Positions 40,701-55,700 of a stretch of 64,000 bases of DNA are shown piece by piece. The notes under the pieces were generated by a model. It saw only the letters and a program-made list of their open reading frames with translations. It made no database searches and was not told the origin of the DNA. The DNA is from Chondrilla cf. caribensis (lineage: Eukaryota > Porifera > Demospongiae > Chondrillida > Chondrillidae), in assembly GCA_964020155.1 (NCBI GenBank), contig OZ026567.1:2697430-2761429 (forward strand), in the 5' to 3' direction. A program made the translations under genes and the position numbers. How positions within the stretch are numbered: position 1 is the stretch's first letter; the number at the start of each line of letters is the position of its first letter.

Positions 40701-43700
40701 AGGTGCAACTGAGGAACACTGTTACTGGTGAAGATGAAACCATCACTGTCAACGATACCAACTCTATTAGGGAACTGGGTATTGAAGTAAACACAGGTAC
40801 AGATACAGTGATCTTTGCCATCAATGAAGGAGAATCATCTCAAAATGCAGCTGTAGATATATTTGTTCAAGCCATGCATAGACTGATTTATGAGAACAAC
40901 GAAGAAGAACCAGACCCAGCCACTCGGTATGTAGATTTCACCATTTATCCGGGACAGGGCATACCTAATGATTTTGCTATGACCATTATCAACCCACTCC
41001 TCATCAATGATAACTGCCCGGAATTTAGTAGCAGCACGTACTTCGATACTGTTGACGAGACTGAACAGATTGGCTATGTTGTATTTACTTTCTCTGCATC
41101 AGATGCTGACAAAGGCTTCCAAGGAAATGTTACATACTATGTGAATAGCACTAATTCGAGTAATTTCGAAGTTGATATTCTTACTGGCCAGGTTGTGCTT
41201 ATACAAACAGTGGATTATGATAGCGGTATGACTGGCTTTTACATCACAGTCGTAGCTAGAGATGGTGAGGGTTGTGAATCTCAACCTACTACGTTGCTTA
41301 TCAGCATAAACAATGAGAATGATGAGAGGCCAATCCTTATACCCGGTATTTTCACTGCAACTCTAAAAGAAGGGACTCCTTTGGTTGTTGTGAATTACAC
41401 GGTGACTGACCCCGACAACCTTCCAGGACAGAGTGCTGTGGTTCTCATTCGTAGTGTGTCACCAACAACCGAAGCTGGCTCTTTCACAATTGATTCCAAC
41501 ACACTCTCTGTAGATTCGCATCTGGACTTTGAAACTGCTCCTCTTGTGACTGTCATTGTAACAGCAAATGATGGTGTCAATGTTGGAACTGCGACTGTAT
41601 TCGTTGTTGTAGAGGACTTAGATGATGAACCACCAGAGTTCTTCCCCAATGTAGAATCTTTTACTCTCAACGAAGATAATTCCGTGGGACAGTTTGTTGG
41701 ACAGGTTGATGCTACTGATGTTGACAGCGCAGTTACCATCTATACACTGGTGGGAGAAGAAAGTGAAGGATTTTACATCACAAGTACTGGTAACATTTTC
41801 ATCAACTTCTCTGCAAGTTTCGAAGTAAAGAACCAATACGAATTTACTGTAACTGCCACTGATCCCATGGGCAACACAGGGGATGCAACTGTATTTGTCA
41901 CTATAATTGACATAAACAACCAAATGCCTGAACTGGACCTCAGTGCATTCGAAGACTCAACCCTAGATTCTCTCAACATCACTACATACATTGAAGGCAG
42001 TCCAGGGGCACTAATTGTCACTGACCCTGCCTTTAGTGACCCTGACGGTATGTTTGAGGTGGACAGTGTCAAAGTTCAAGTCCAAGACGGTGTAGCAGGA
42101 GAGGACGTCCTTAGCATTGTGTCTTCATCTGACTATTTGATCAGTTACGATTTTGGATCAAGTCATCTTCTAACAATTGAATTAGTGGATACGTCCAACT
42201 TCTCCGTTGTTGAACACATCCTGACCAATATTTTGTATGAAAATGTTGCCAAAGAGCCTGCAATGAGCACCCTGACTGTTGTGTTTTCCATCTATGATGG
42301 TGTATTTTATAGTAATGATGCCACCGCTACCATTTCCATAACATTGGTCAATGATGCCCCTGAGCTCGATCTTGATACCACAACAGTTGGAAACGACTTC
42401 ACAACAAGTTACCAGGAAGCTGGTCCACCTGTAAAACTCACAGGTGACACCTACCTCCTCGATGATGTTGACAGTGATATTGTATCAATGAACATCAGTG
42501 TGGTGACGGATCTACTTCCGGACAATGCAGAAGTTATCACTGTGTCCACTGCTAGTTCACTTGTTACTGTATCAGGAAGTGGTACATCTAGTGTTATGGT
42601 CACTGGTAGTGCATCGCCTACTGTATACAGTGATATTCTTGGAACAGTTATGTATGAAATTGGTGGACAGTTGGAAAATGTCTCATCTCGTGTGGTAGCC
42701 GTCACAGTCTCAGATGGCTCCTTGAAGGCTACTGCTAATGTGTACATCAATTTGGACATTACCAATTCTTTGCCCGTGATCCTTTTGAACCCACCATCGA
42801 GGGATTCTTATGTTGTATTTGAAGAAGAACAAGCCACCAGTGTCAATCTTGGGTCCAATGCCACCATAACTGATGCAGACGATCCTTTTATTGTACAGCT
42901 AAAGGTCACCTTGCAGACTCCATCCGAAAGCAGTGTACTCTTATATAGTCCAGAAAGTGTCCCTCCCGGAATAGCTGTGATAGATAATGGAAGAGAACTG
43001 ATCTTTAATGGCTCCGCTGTGCCTTCCACCTTTGAAACGATACTTGACTCCATTGAATACTATAATTCTGCTTTAGAATTTACTGGTATTCCCCCTCCTC
43101 CTCAGTACGCTCTGTTTGAAGTGACTGACGAACGTGGGGGCAAGAGCATTGTTGCAAGAATACGGATTGATCTGTTACCAGTGAATGACAACAAGTTGGT
43201 CAGCAATGGTCCCTTTGTTGGCTCTTTCCCTGAAAATCAACCCAATTTATACCTGGATGTCCAACTGACAGATGACGATCTCGGCACGAACCAGATGATT
43301 AACGTCACAATTGTCTCCATCACCCCTTCAACCTACACTGCTGTTCTAGTAGGTGATCAGATGACTGTGAGTGATGGAGCACTGACACCTCAACAATACT
43401 CATGGAGAGTCAGACTAACAGATCCCATTGACTACGAGACTTATACATCTATCGTTGTGTCACTTTCATTCAGTGCACCAGAGGAGGATGAGGTGACTGT
43501 GAATGTTACCTTCAACATCCAAAACCTCAATGACAATGCACCTCAAATCGTACCCATCGTTTCTCCTCAAATTATAGTGGAAAATACTCCTGTTTCCTCC
43601 AACACGGGAATTCAGATCCTGGCATCAGACAGAGATGGAGATACTTTGATTTATACTGTAGTGGAAGGCGGAGATTATCTTGAACTCGATTCCAGCTACT

Positions 43701-46700
43701 TTCTCATAGTGAAGTCAGAAATTGACAGGGAAATTGATCCTGGTCCACTGTTCATAGTGACAGTATCTGTCAGTGATGGTGTGTTTGAATCCAACGTTAC
43801 GTTTACAGTAACTGTTGATGATGTGAATGACAATGATCCAGAATTTGATCAAGCAGACTACACCTTCTTTGTCAATGAAAATACTGCTGTTCCCAATGAC
43901 TTTGGATTTGTGTTGGCTCAAGATCCCGATGTTAATACCGGCATACCTCCGATCACATACTCAATCTCTGCAGATGGCAGTAGCAGTGGAGTGTCTGTTA
44001 ATGTCATTACTGGTTTACTAACACTACATGTGGAGGTCGACTATGAACAAACACCTTTCATCTCTTTTATGATAAATGCTACAGATTCCGGAAGTCCTCC
44101 ATCCACAACATCAGTCCCAGTCACACTGATTATTCAAGATGTTAACGATGAACCACCTGTTATAACATCTCCAGTGAGTGCACGTCTTGTTGTAAAGGAG
44201 AATTCATCTGCAGAGGACATCCAGATAGTAGCTGATGATCCTGACACCAGTCACAACCTTGTGTACTTCATTGATTCCACCACATTCTCATTTAGCATTG
44301 ATGCTAATGGACTGATTGAAACATCAAATAACTTGGATGCAGACACTGATCCATATGAAGGCAACATCACAGTTACTGTGACAGACACACTAACTGCCCC
44401 TGGTTCAAATTACACTGATTCTGTTGTACGCACTTATTTGGTGCATGTTGAAGATGTCAATGACAATCCACCACTTTTTTCACAAGACGAGTATGCTTTC
44501 AGCCTTGCAGAGGGGAGTAATTTCACAACCACTCCCATGGTGAATGCCACTGATTCTGATCGAGGAACAGACTCCGATGGGAATGCTAATGGGAACAACG
44601 TGATCACATTTTCACTCGATGTAGGGTATGAAAATACTCACCCATCCCTTGATATGGTTCAAGAGTACTTCAAAGTGACGTCTTCTGGAGAAATTGTTCT
44701 TTTGAAGCATGTTGACAGAGAAATGAATTTAGACTTTGTTTTCCGTGTGAAAGCAGAAGATGGATCAACCGACCCTAGTTGGCCCAAGTTGAGTGACTAT
44801 GCCACTGTAACTATATTCATTTTGGACATCAATGATAATGTTCCCATTGCTGATCCGTCTGAATACATTGGAACAGTTGTGGAAGAATCCAGCGGAGGTT
44901 CCGAAGTGGAAACGTATGTTTTAGCACACTGGGACCCATTTTTTCTGCCAAATGGTCTGTTCTATCGCCAGTACAGTGGTGTAGCATCCGTGGAAACTGC
45001 AGATGATATAAGAGTGTTCATTTGTGGTTTCATCGAACTCAATGGTACACACATGTCCTTCAATGAAATTACCTACTATGCCTCATCAGCTGATGTTGTG
45101 GACTGTGAGACATCTTCGGATGATATTGTGTGGAGACAGCGATACTTGATGGAACTTGAAGAATCAAACGTTGTTGAAGCCTTTGTGAAACTTGCAGATG
45201 ACACCAGGAGCAAAGTTTTGGGAGTGTACAATAGATCTCCAACAGATTCAACTGCCTCACTCTACCTGAATATGGACACAACATTCCTTTCCACAAAGTG
45301 GAGGGTTATATACAGGTTTGTCACGTTCTCTGACACCACCTATGTGGCTGCATTGTCTGGACTTGTTGCAGGAGGTCAGTACAGGTGCACTCTGAGAAGT
45401 GGTTCAAATTTCGAATTTGAAAGGGAGTACAGTATCTCAGAGTTTGAATCTTGCAGTCAAGTCAACGGTGGATTCACGGTGGGAGCAATCTCCAGCACCT
45501 TCAATGCATCTTCGCTTTACTTTCTGATGGGGTCTAACGGGCCATGTATTGTGACCTACGGACCACTAAGCAGTGCTCCCGAAGGAACACTCACAACTGT
45601 CGATCCACTCTCTGTCGGAGGCTTCCTCTATGATCATTTGCCTGAGTGTAACTCCTTCACCAATTGCTCACTACCAAACTTCGCAAGTGGAATGTGTGAT
45701 GCCACGTTGGATCCCCTTGTTCCAGCCTACATTCCCATCAATGTCATGGATGCTGACGAAGACACACTATCCTTTGGATTTCTTTCAGGAGATAGTGGAC
45801 TCTTTAATGTATACGATAATGCTTCCATCACCACCACAGGTTCAATTGACCGGGATACTGCTGGTAGACAAGAACTTTTCTATCCACTGGTGATCGAAGC
45901 GGTAGATCTTGCTGGAATGTCGGTCAACTTTACGGTAACAGTAACTATATCCGACTTGAATGATAATCTTCCAACTCCAACAGAGGCACAGTGCATTGGG
46001 TCAGTACTGGAAAATGCTCCAAATGGTACCGAAGCTGCCAACTGCTCATTCACTGATCCTGACTATGCAGCCAATGGGGACCTTACGTACAGCCTAGAGT
46101 TTCCCAACAGCTCTGCATATGATGTAATCGAGACATGGTTTGACGTCATCACTTACCCTGGTATCCCCAACAATTATGGGACCATTGTTGTAGCTGGAAC
46201 TATCGATCGGGAGTTTGTTTACTCCCAACTCGGGGTCCTGTATGTTGACTTCTATGTTGTTGCCACAGATGGAGGACAGGTGCCGACATCAGCTTCACAG
46301 CCGGTCAGAATCTACGTTGCAGAAGAAAATGAATTCCTTCCAACAATCAGTACTTCCGGAAACGCCACCTATTATGAAGAGACATCTGCTGTTACAATTA
46401 CAAATGTCACACTGACTGATATGGACGTTGAACCACACAACATCATCTGTGCTTCGGTTAGAGTCATTGATGCATCAGACCCCAATGAGAGAGGAGTTGC
46501 AGGAAGTCTTCCACCAGGTCTAACCAGTGACTACTTTGGTGATGTTCTTGTGATTGGTGGGAGTCTCTCACCAGCTGTCTATGAAACTGTATTGAGTGAG
46601 GTGGAGTACATCAGCGATGCTGATGAGTTCACTTTACCACTTTGGAGAACTGTTGAATTCTGTGTATCAGACGAAAGAAACGGTGTAGTCAACCCTCCCA

Positions 46701-49700
46701 GTCTTTCCAGTCTTCCTTGTGCCGATCCAGAGGGTGCCAAGTTGAATAACATTGTGTCCTGCGCTTCAGCTTATGTGAGCTTGGTTCCACAGAATGATCA
46801 ACCTGATGCCAACTGCTCTCTAGTTCTCCACCTTGAACCTGTCGACGAGGATGCCGAGACTCCAGAAAACCCTGGTGATGAAGGAGAATACGTTTCCAGT
46901 GTAATTGGTAATGCACTCAGTGATGATGACAGTGATGCCGGTGATATCGGGATAGCTATCACCAGGCTGGTTGATCCCACTACTGGAAACTGGAGGTATT
47001 CCATCAGACAGGAATTCACTTACAGATGGCAAGATACGTCCAGTGTAGTTGATTTTGTTGAAGTTAAGGTGATTGTGAACTCTTTGTGTTTGGCAGATGT
47101 CTCTATTCTAAACACACAGGCATATCCAAACACTCCAGCATCACTTGTCCTTGCACCAGGCAAAGTTGTAGACCTGACTGCATACCTCACTGCTTCCAAC
47201 GACCCAGGAAGGTCAGTTGCAAGCTTCTCCCTGTCAATGTCTGAGCTGGAAAATCTTAGAGTTGCCTTAGATCCCTTCACCATAGTACCCCCAGGCCTGC
47301 GACCTGAAGATGTTTTTGTTAGTGCTGTATACAGGAGGGTTTTTGGGCGTATTCGTTCCAACGTTAGCCCCTCAAATGCTGTTGTGATGGGTGTGTGTGG
47401 AATTCTATCTTTCACTCCTATGCGAGATGTAGACACTGAGGGAGAACTGATATTCGTACCTTGGGATCAGACGTCTGGTAGTGAAGGCACTGGTGTTGAC
47501 ACCACCATTGGTTTAGTAGATGCTACCTCCTCTTTTGGGAGAGATAATTGTTCCCTTCTTGCCGATGTCATACCAGAAAATGATGCCCCTACCCTCCTCC
47601 TTAATGGCCCCTCTCAAGATTACGCTGCCACATTTACTGAAGGCCAAGGACCAGTGTCTGTAGCAGTGAATGCTGCAGTTGATGACATCGATAACAATGA
47701 ACTAGTTGAACTGAAGGTCAACATTGTACCGTTGGATGGTAACTGCCTGGGGTACAAGGATGATTCTGACACGCTGAATTATCCTTCAACGCTTCCTTTC
47801 AGTGTTGTTCCAACTAGGGTTGTTGTTGGTGTCTCTTGTGTAGACTATACATTCACTGCCCAACTTTCACACAACGAGTGGGAATTTTTCATCAATATGC
47901 TGACGTTTTCAATTTCTGACCCTGAACCCAGTGACCATGCCAGAAGTTTGGAGTTTAGAATATCTGACGGCAATTTACAGAGTAGTGTTTCAACCACTGT
48001 TATCACTGTTGTAACCAACGATGACAACTGCCCCGATGTGCAGCTGGGTGTCAATATATTCACCTACACTGAGGGGGACCCCCTTGTGAGTATTGTGGCA
48101 CAGAATGCCAACATAACTGATGCAGATGCTGGTCAGGGATACGAACTCAGTGAAGTGATCATCTCCGTTGATTATCCAGATCCTATGTCAGTGAATCTCA
48201 ACTACACCATTCAACCTCCTGTTGTTGACAGCATGGATGGCAACGGTTCTTATGTCCTCACTGGTCCTGCCACAGCCACCCTCTTTTCTTCCATTCTGCG
48301 TAGTCTACATTTTGAAATCACCTCTGATGAACCAACAGGAGTGACGGCTGTGATTAGAGTCACGGCATTGGACACATTAGGAAACACATGTGCCAGTAAT
48401 CCATCCAGCTATGAGGACATCACGGTTGTGATTGACCCAGTCAATGATAACCCTGCCATCCTCTTGTTGAACTACACCGAGAGGAACTTCACTACAGAGT
48501 ACATAGAAAATGGTTTGCCCATCGACATTGCACAGAATGTGTTCATATCTGATGCTGATGAATACCCTGATATGCGAACCATCAACTACACCCTCACTAT
48601 TACTCTTTTGGATGGATGTTCGGATGTTCCCACCTTCGACGAACCAGCTTGTTCAAGGACATTCACAGGAGATTACATCCAAATAGAAGACTACATCGAT
48701 TCAGTGAAATTCTCTTCCACTTCAGATGACCATGCTATTACAAGCCGTGTGATTGAGTTTGTCCTTACTAACGACAACTTTGAGGAGGTTTCATACACCA
48801 TAGTTGATATTTTCCCAGTCAATGACAGACCTGAAGTGGATCTCAGTGCTTTTGATAGTTCCTCTGATGGTGCCATGAAGTCCCTATCACTCAATGATCC
48901 TGATTCCAACTACATTTCTATAGTCGGAGATGGTGGAGCCGACATCACTGATCCTGATAGCTCCATGGTTTCTTACGTTACCTTACAGATCGTGGAGATT
49001 GATGGCAGTGGGGCTGTCGTGCCAAGAACAGACCCCACTCCTGATCAAACATGGTCAGACTCCCTCCAGTTTGTGTCAAATGGCGGACCACCACAATCAA
49101 CCAGTGTTGTGAGTGGAATTACAGCAAGTTTCAACATCACAACAGGAATATTGACCCTGCAAGGCCCCAACTCTCACGCTGCATTTGAACAAGCACTAAA
49201 CAGCGTTGTGTACGTCTTTGAAGGATTCCAGGTCGAACGAAATACTCGACGTATCCAAGTTCAAGCATGTGAAGCTGAGTGCAGTCTAACGGTGTCCTCT
49301 CAGATCAATCTGGAAGGTGTCAACCATCCCCCCACTCTAGACTGCAATGCCAATGCTGCTGGTTCTAACTTCGCTTTGACTTATTCCGCAGGCTCCCCTG
49401 CTCTGCCTGTTTGCCCGGATCTCTCCATTTCTGAGATTGACAGAGGGGAAGGTCACCTCATCAATCGCACCATCATTACCATTGAAGGAACCAAGCCAAC
49501 CTGTACAGTCTTGGACATATCCAGTGCTACTCACTCGGCCATATCCCAGTTCGAATACATTACTGACAATGTCACCACTTATGACTTGCGTTCCAGTCCC
49601 GATGGTTTGCTGACTTCCACATTCTCAGACATCCTACGAAGGGTTCGCTACGTGTCCTCTCGAACTGTCCCCGGTGCAGTTTGCACTGTCACGTTCACTG

Positions 49701-52700
49701 CCTATGATGACCTTGGAGCAGTTAGCAATACTGTCACATCTACCATTAACGTCCTACCATACAATCAACCACCATTTATCGATCCTGACCTCGGAGCCCC
49801 TGGCATTTCATATTTCAATGAATTCATTGAAAGTGATGATGCCATCCACATCGTAAGTGTTTTGAATGCAACTTTGAGGCGTACCATCCCAAATCCTCTC
49901 CTTCTCGGAGAAGCAGGGGAAGCACCTCTCAGTAATTTGGATCCCCTGACCAACATGTCCTATGCTGGGTATGAAATCAGTGATTTTGAAAATGACGACC
50001 TGCAATACTTGAGGATCTCCTTTGTTGAGAACCCCAATCGTAATTCAGATCTCATCACTTTCCCCTGCCGCCATCCATCAGAAGATGATCTGACATCGTT
50101 CTACAGAGGCTGTACCAACAATGGGGATCTGACAAACAACACCGATCTTGTTTTCGATGGAACATTCCTTAGTGATTGTGGAGCTGCTGACAACATTTGT
50201 GATGGACTCTCAGTACAAATCGAATGTCCAGTGACTAATTCCAAAGTATATGAGTTCCGCTATTCAACCAATGCATCTGTGAGTAGGTACTACAATCTTC
50301 TGGGTTGTATCGGATATCAGTACATTGGTACGGTAAACAGAACAGTCACAGAGTACAAGAACATTGACATGACAGCAGCTGACCACAGGAATGTTAGTAG
50401 AACTGCTCGAACAACAATCAGACTGCGCAGGTTCATTCCACAAATCATTTTCCCTGCTATACCCGATATTGAGATTTACGAGGATGCCAGACCAAATGAA
50501 ACTGCATTGTGCATTCTGGAAATCATTGATGCAGACACCGTATCAGGACGTCCTTTGGACAATGTTCAGTATAACATCACTGGTGGAAACATTGACAATG
50601 CATTCTACATTGACAATCGTGGTTACCTCTTCTTGTTCAAATTCCTCGACAGAGAAACCATCGAAAGCTATAATCTCACTGTGCAAGCCACTTCAGGCGA
50701 ATCAGCTGCCAATACCACCATCTACATCAGGGTCCTTGATGTCAATGACAATCGTCCTGTTACAGAGGAGTCTTTCAGTGCTAATGTTTCGGAGAGTACA
50801 GTCAATGCTTTTGTAATCACCATACCAGCAGAAGACAGGGATGCAGGTACTAATGCTGAACTGGTGTATTCCATTGTTGGATACGGGAGTGACTACTTCA
50901 GAATTTACAACAATGGAAGTGTGTACACTCGAGTGGCACTGGATAGAACCATAAGAGACAGCTACACATTGGTTGTTATCATCTCTGATAAAGGTTACCC
51001 GGTCTATCTTCAAAACTACACCATTCTTCATGTCACGGTTGTGCCCCAGTTTGTACAGTTGGAATTCAACGATACCTACATTGCTGTCATCGAGGAGAAC
51101 GACGTGGACCTCTTTGTTGTGCAAGTTTTTGCATTCGAAAGTGAGACGGGAAGTAACGATCAAGTTTTCTATCGATTTCTTTCTGCAAGCCCCACCTATG
51201 TGAACAGCAGTTTTGACAGTCTGTTCTTGCTGGATCCCACCACAGGGGTGCTCAGCCTAAAGACTCCATGGGATGCTGAAACCACGGATGGTGACGGTAA
51301 CCTAATCGTTACCATTTTCATCACAGTGGAAGCATTCAGTACAAAGACACAACCCACCATACTCCCAACTAGCACCATCATCACCATCACCATCCAAGAT
51401 GTTAATGATGTCGATCCTGTAATCATTTGTCCATCATTCATTACAGTTCGTGAAGACAGAGGTACTGCTCCTCCCTTGCACACATTTGTGGCCACTGATG
51501 GTGATGCAACTGTCACTACAAATTTTGCATACTTTCTGTCATCAATGGCAGGAGCACCTGTGAACTTATCCTCCGATGGAGTTCTGTCTGTATCTGGACA
51601 ATTTGACTATGAAACTGCTACCGAGTACACCATTGAAGTCTGTGTGATGGATTCCCCTGAACCAGCAAACACTGCTTGTTGTAATGTCACTATCAACATC
51701 ACTAACATCGATGATGGTGATGTTATCTTCATTGGGGATCCCTATTCCGAAAGAGTACATGAGAATGCAACCAATGGACATGTCGTCGTGACAGTGACAA
51801 CCATTGATGAAGATGAACCTCCATTTAACGAACCAACCTACACCATCACAGATCCCAGTGTTCCGTTTACCATTGATCCAACGAGTGGTGAAGTTTCTGT
51901 CTCCAATAGTACGTACATTGATCTGTTTGAAAGAACCGAACCCATTTGTTTTGAGGTGGTTGCTACCAGCAGTCCAAGTGGTATCTTTGATAATGCTACA
52001 GTTTGTATTACAGTCGTGCTCATCAATGACAACAAACCAATATTCGATCCTAGCAACTGTACAGTCCCTTGCTTTTATGAGAACATTGCTATAAACACTA
52101 CTATTGTTACAGTTTCAGCTACAGATGCAGATGGAGGAGATGATGGGAGTTTTAGATACTATCTGAATGCTATCAATGTACCGTTTGACGTAGATTCAGA
52201 ACTTGGTACAATACGAACAACGCAACTCTTAGATTACGAGCAGCAGACAATGTACTCTTTGGAGGTCATAGCTCAGGAGAATCTTGTTGTTCAAGGAGAG
52301 CGTCAGGATGACACTGCTGTGGTCAACCTTTGTTTGATTGATTTGAATGACAATCCACCCATGTTCCCAGGTGCCCCTTACACAACATTCCTATTTGAGA
52401 ATGCCACAGATGGTTACTTGGTGTTCAAGTTTGGAGCTGTTGATGCTGATCGAACACCTGAAAACCGCATCGTAACATACCGTCTGCTAAACTCCAACTC
52501 TCCCTTCATTGTTGATGGGGACACTTTAAGAGTAGGTAACTCTTCAGTTTTGGATTACGACCAAGGTCAGCGTGTGTATGTGCTGAGTGTTGAAGCCACT
52601 AATCCTCCCACCATCCCAGATGATAGGGTCTTTGTGGACACCTTTGAAATCACCGTGATACTGAACAATACCAATGATCACAGCCCTATATTCCTTGGAC

Positions 52701-55700
52701 CTTTTGAAATGCATGTTTGTGAGAACTCTGAAAATGATTTTGTGATTGGGACCTTGTCTGCATCAGATCGCGACGTGGACCAATTTGGTACCTTTGTGTT
52801 CTCTTTGGCTGACCCCTCGATAGCATGCTCCACAGGGTTTCCATTCGATGTGAATCTTGCAGGCGATGTCACTGTATGTAATGATGTTGACTATGAGGTT
52901 GTGGGAAGTACTCCATATATGGCAGACTTCGTTGTGACAGATATTGGTGGTCTCACAGACAGTCGTGTAGTCATGATTCTTGTGGAAGATTTGAACGACA
53001 ACAGCCCAGTATTCCTGAACCCTACTTTCATTGTTGCTGTCCCAGAGACAGTGCAGAATGGTGAAGTGGTGTACACACTCAATGTCAGTGATGCTGATGG
53101 TCCAGCAAACAGCATAATGACTGTGTCCAGTAGCAACGATCATTTGACGCCCTTCCGTGTTATTGGCAGTGAGATAGAAGTGATGAATGCTGATGACATT
53201 GACTATGATGCTGGGATCACCACGTACACCATTGAGGTGTGTGTCACAAACGTTGGAATGGGTTCCCTGGTCATCTGTCCTTCCAACGAGACTCGTATAG
53301 TGTGTGCAAACATCACACTTAACATACAAGAGGTGAATGAAGACACACCAACTCTGCTAGAACCATTTGTGTATTATGTTTATGAAAATGAACCAGATTC
53401 CACCTTGGTTGGATGTCTCATTGCTACCGACTCTGACAGTGGGACAAGTGGTTTCATCGATTACGCTGCCACCCCTCTGATGGGTACTGAATGCACAACC
53501 ACTTTCCCCTTCCAGGTCACCAAATTGGATGATTTCACTGCTTGTATATATTTCTGTGCTGATACAGACCATGAGAGTGGTTTAACAGAATTCACAATGA
53601 CAGTGGTAGCCACTGATCAGGGCTCTCCCTCTTTATCGTCTGCACCGGAAAACTACACCATCTTCCTTGTTGATGTTAATGACGAGCCACCTCTGTTCAA
53701 CAACTCGGACTTGGCTGTGTCCATTGAGGAGAAGCACGGAGCAAATCCAGTGATTCAGTTGTCCATCACCGATGACGACTCCGACCTGAACAATGTTGTT
53801 TACTTTGAAATCGCAGTTTCCCCTGATCCATCGCCATTTAATGTTGACAACAACACTGGTCAGATATATGTGTCAAACTCCGATCTGCTAGATGACGATT
53901 TATCAAGGTCCGATTTGTATACTGTTAATGTTACCGCTGTTAACCCACCGTGTAGAGCCGGGAATGTCGACGAGGATCTCTGTCTGCCCAATGACGATAC
54001 TCTATCCGCCACACAGGTCTTCACTATTAGTGTGATAGACTGTAATGATCAACCTCCGGTGTTTTCACAGAACCCGTACTATCGCTTGCTGGATGAAGAT
54101 GCTTCAAATGGTCAGCTAGTTGTGGAACTGTCCAGTTCAGATGCAGACAGATCTGCTGCTAATAGACTTGTGGAGTATGTCATCAGTACTCCTCAAACTC
54201 CATTCTCCATCAATATCAGTCAAGTTGTTGTTGACGATTCATCTCTTTTGGACTTTGATGTTGATCCGACATCATACTCAGTTATTGTAACGGCCAACAA
54301 TCCTGCCGGAAATCTCTGTACAGCAGATACCTCTCAGCAAACGCCAGGTGTTGTCATTGTTGATCTAGCTGATGTCAATGACAATGACCCAGTTATTGTC
54401 GAGCCTGATTGTTTCTATCTACCTGAATCCAGTGTGGCTCCTGTTCTCGTAATAAGTTTGAATGCTTCGGATGCTGACTCCGGTGTGAATCAAGAACTCA
54501 CCTACCGTATGGAACTTCTAGCAATTGATGTTGAAGACCCAGAAGCATTCAACATCAGTACAGCGTCTCCCATCTCCGCTGGTGATTGCACAGGTGGCAA
54601 CCCCTTTGAGGTTCTTCTCAATACTGGTGAAGTTATCCTTTGTGGACCATTGGACAGAGAAAACATCACGTCATTCATCTATCGAGCCACCGCACAAGAT
54701 AGTAGTCCCACATCTCCTCGCTCATCTGCTCCTGTTAAGGTGTGTTTGGTGATAGAAGATGTCAACGACAACTCTCCAGTATTCCAGGACGACATCTTTG
54801 ACTTCCAAATATCCGAGAATACAGGAGAGGATACATCCCTTGCTGTGTTTACAGTCACGGACAATGATATTGGAACCAATGCAGACATAACCTTTATGCT
54901 GTCCAATGTTGGAGGTGCAGGAGAATGTACACAAGATCTCCCATTTGACATCAACAACGTGGGGAATTTGACTCTGTGTATTGAACGAGACTTTGAAATG
55001 GACCCCAGGCTCTACCAATTCCAGGTGTATGCTATTGATGGGGGCACACCCTCCAACAGTGCTACTATGAATGTGACTGTCGAAATAACTGACTTTAATG
55101 ACAACACCCCTGAGTTCAACTCCACTGGTACTGCCAGTGTATTTGAAGGATCAGCTAATGAACTTGTTAAAGAAGTACTGGCATTGGACGAGGACGGTAC
55201 CACCATCAACTCCAACATAGTGTATTCTATTGTTGGAATGTCATCACTTTTCCACTTTGAACAGCCCTCTGTAGTTGGAGATCCAGCTCGTTTGTTGACT
55301 TCGGTGGCTCTCGATCGTGAGGATACTGCCACACATGACATTGAGATCCTGGCTTGTGATACCGGAGTCCCAAGACTCTGCAACACACAGATGCTGAGCA
55401 TAACTGTTCTGGACATTGATGACAACGATCCTATCTTTGCAAGCTGTAATTATACTTTGGAAGAAGAATCCATGTTCACCTTCAACATCATATATACTGA
55501 TTTTGACATAGGAACAAATGCCCAGTTGAATTTCACATCAACTACTGAACCAACTCTGATTTTGGAGTTGGATGGAACAGTTATCAGCTTAGAAGGTTTG
55601 GATCGGGATCCTGGAACAGGTGGTCAGGAAGTTAGACGATTCTCCATTAGCTCCATACCTGTGTCACGGGTTAGACCAGTTATCTTCACAACAATGTGTA

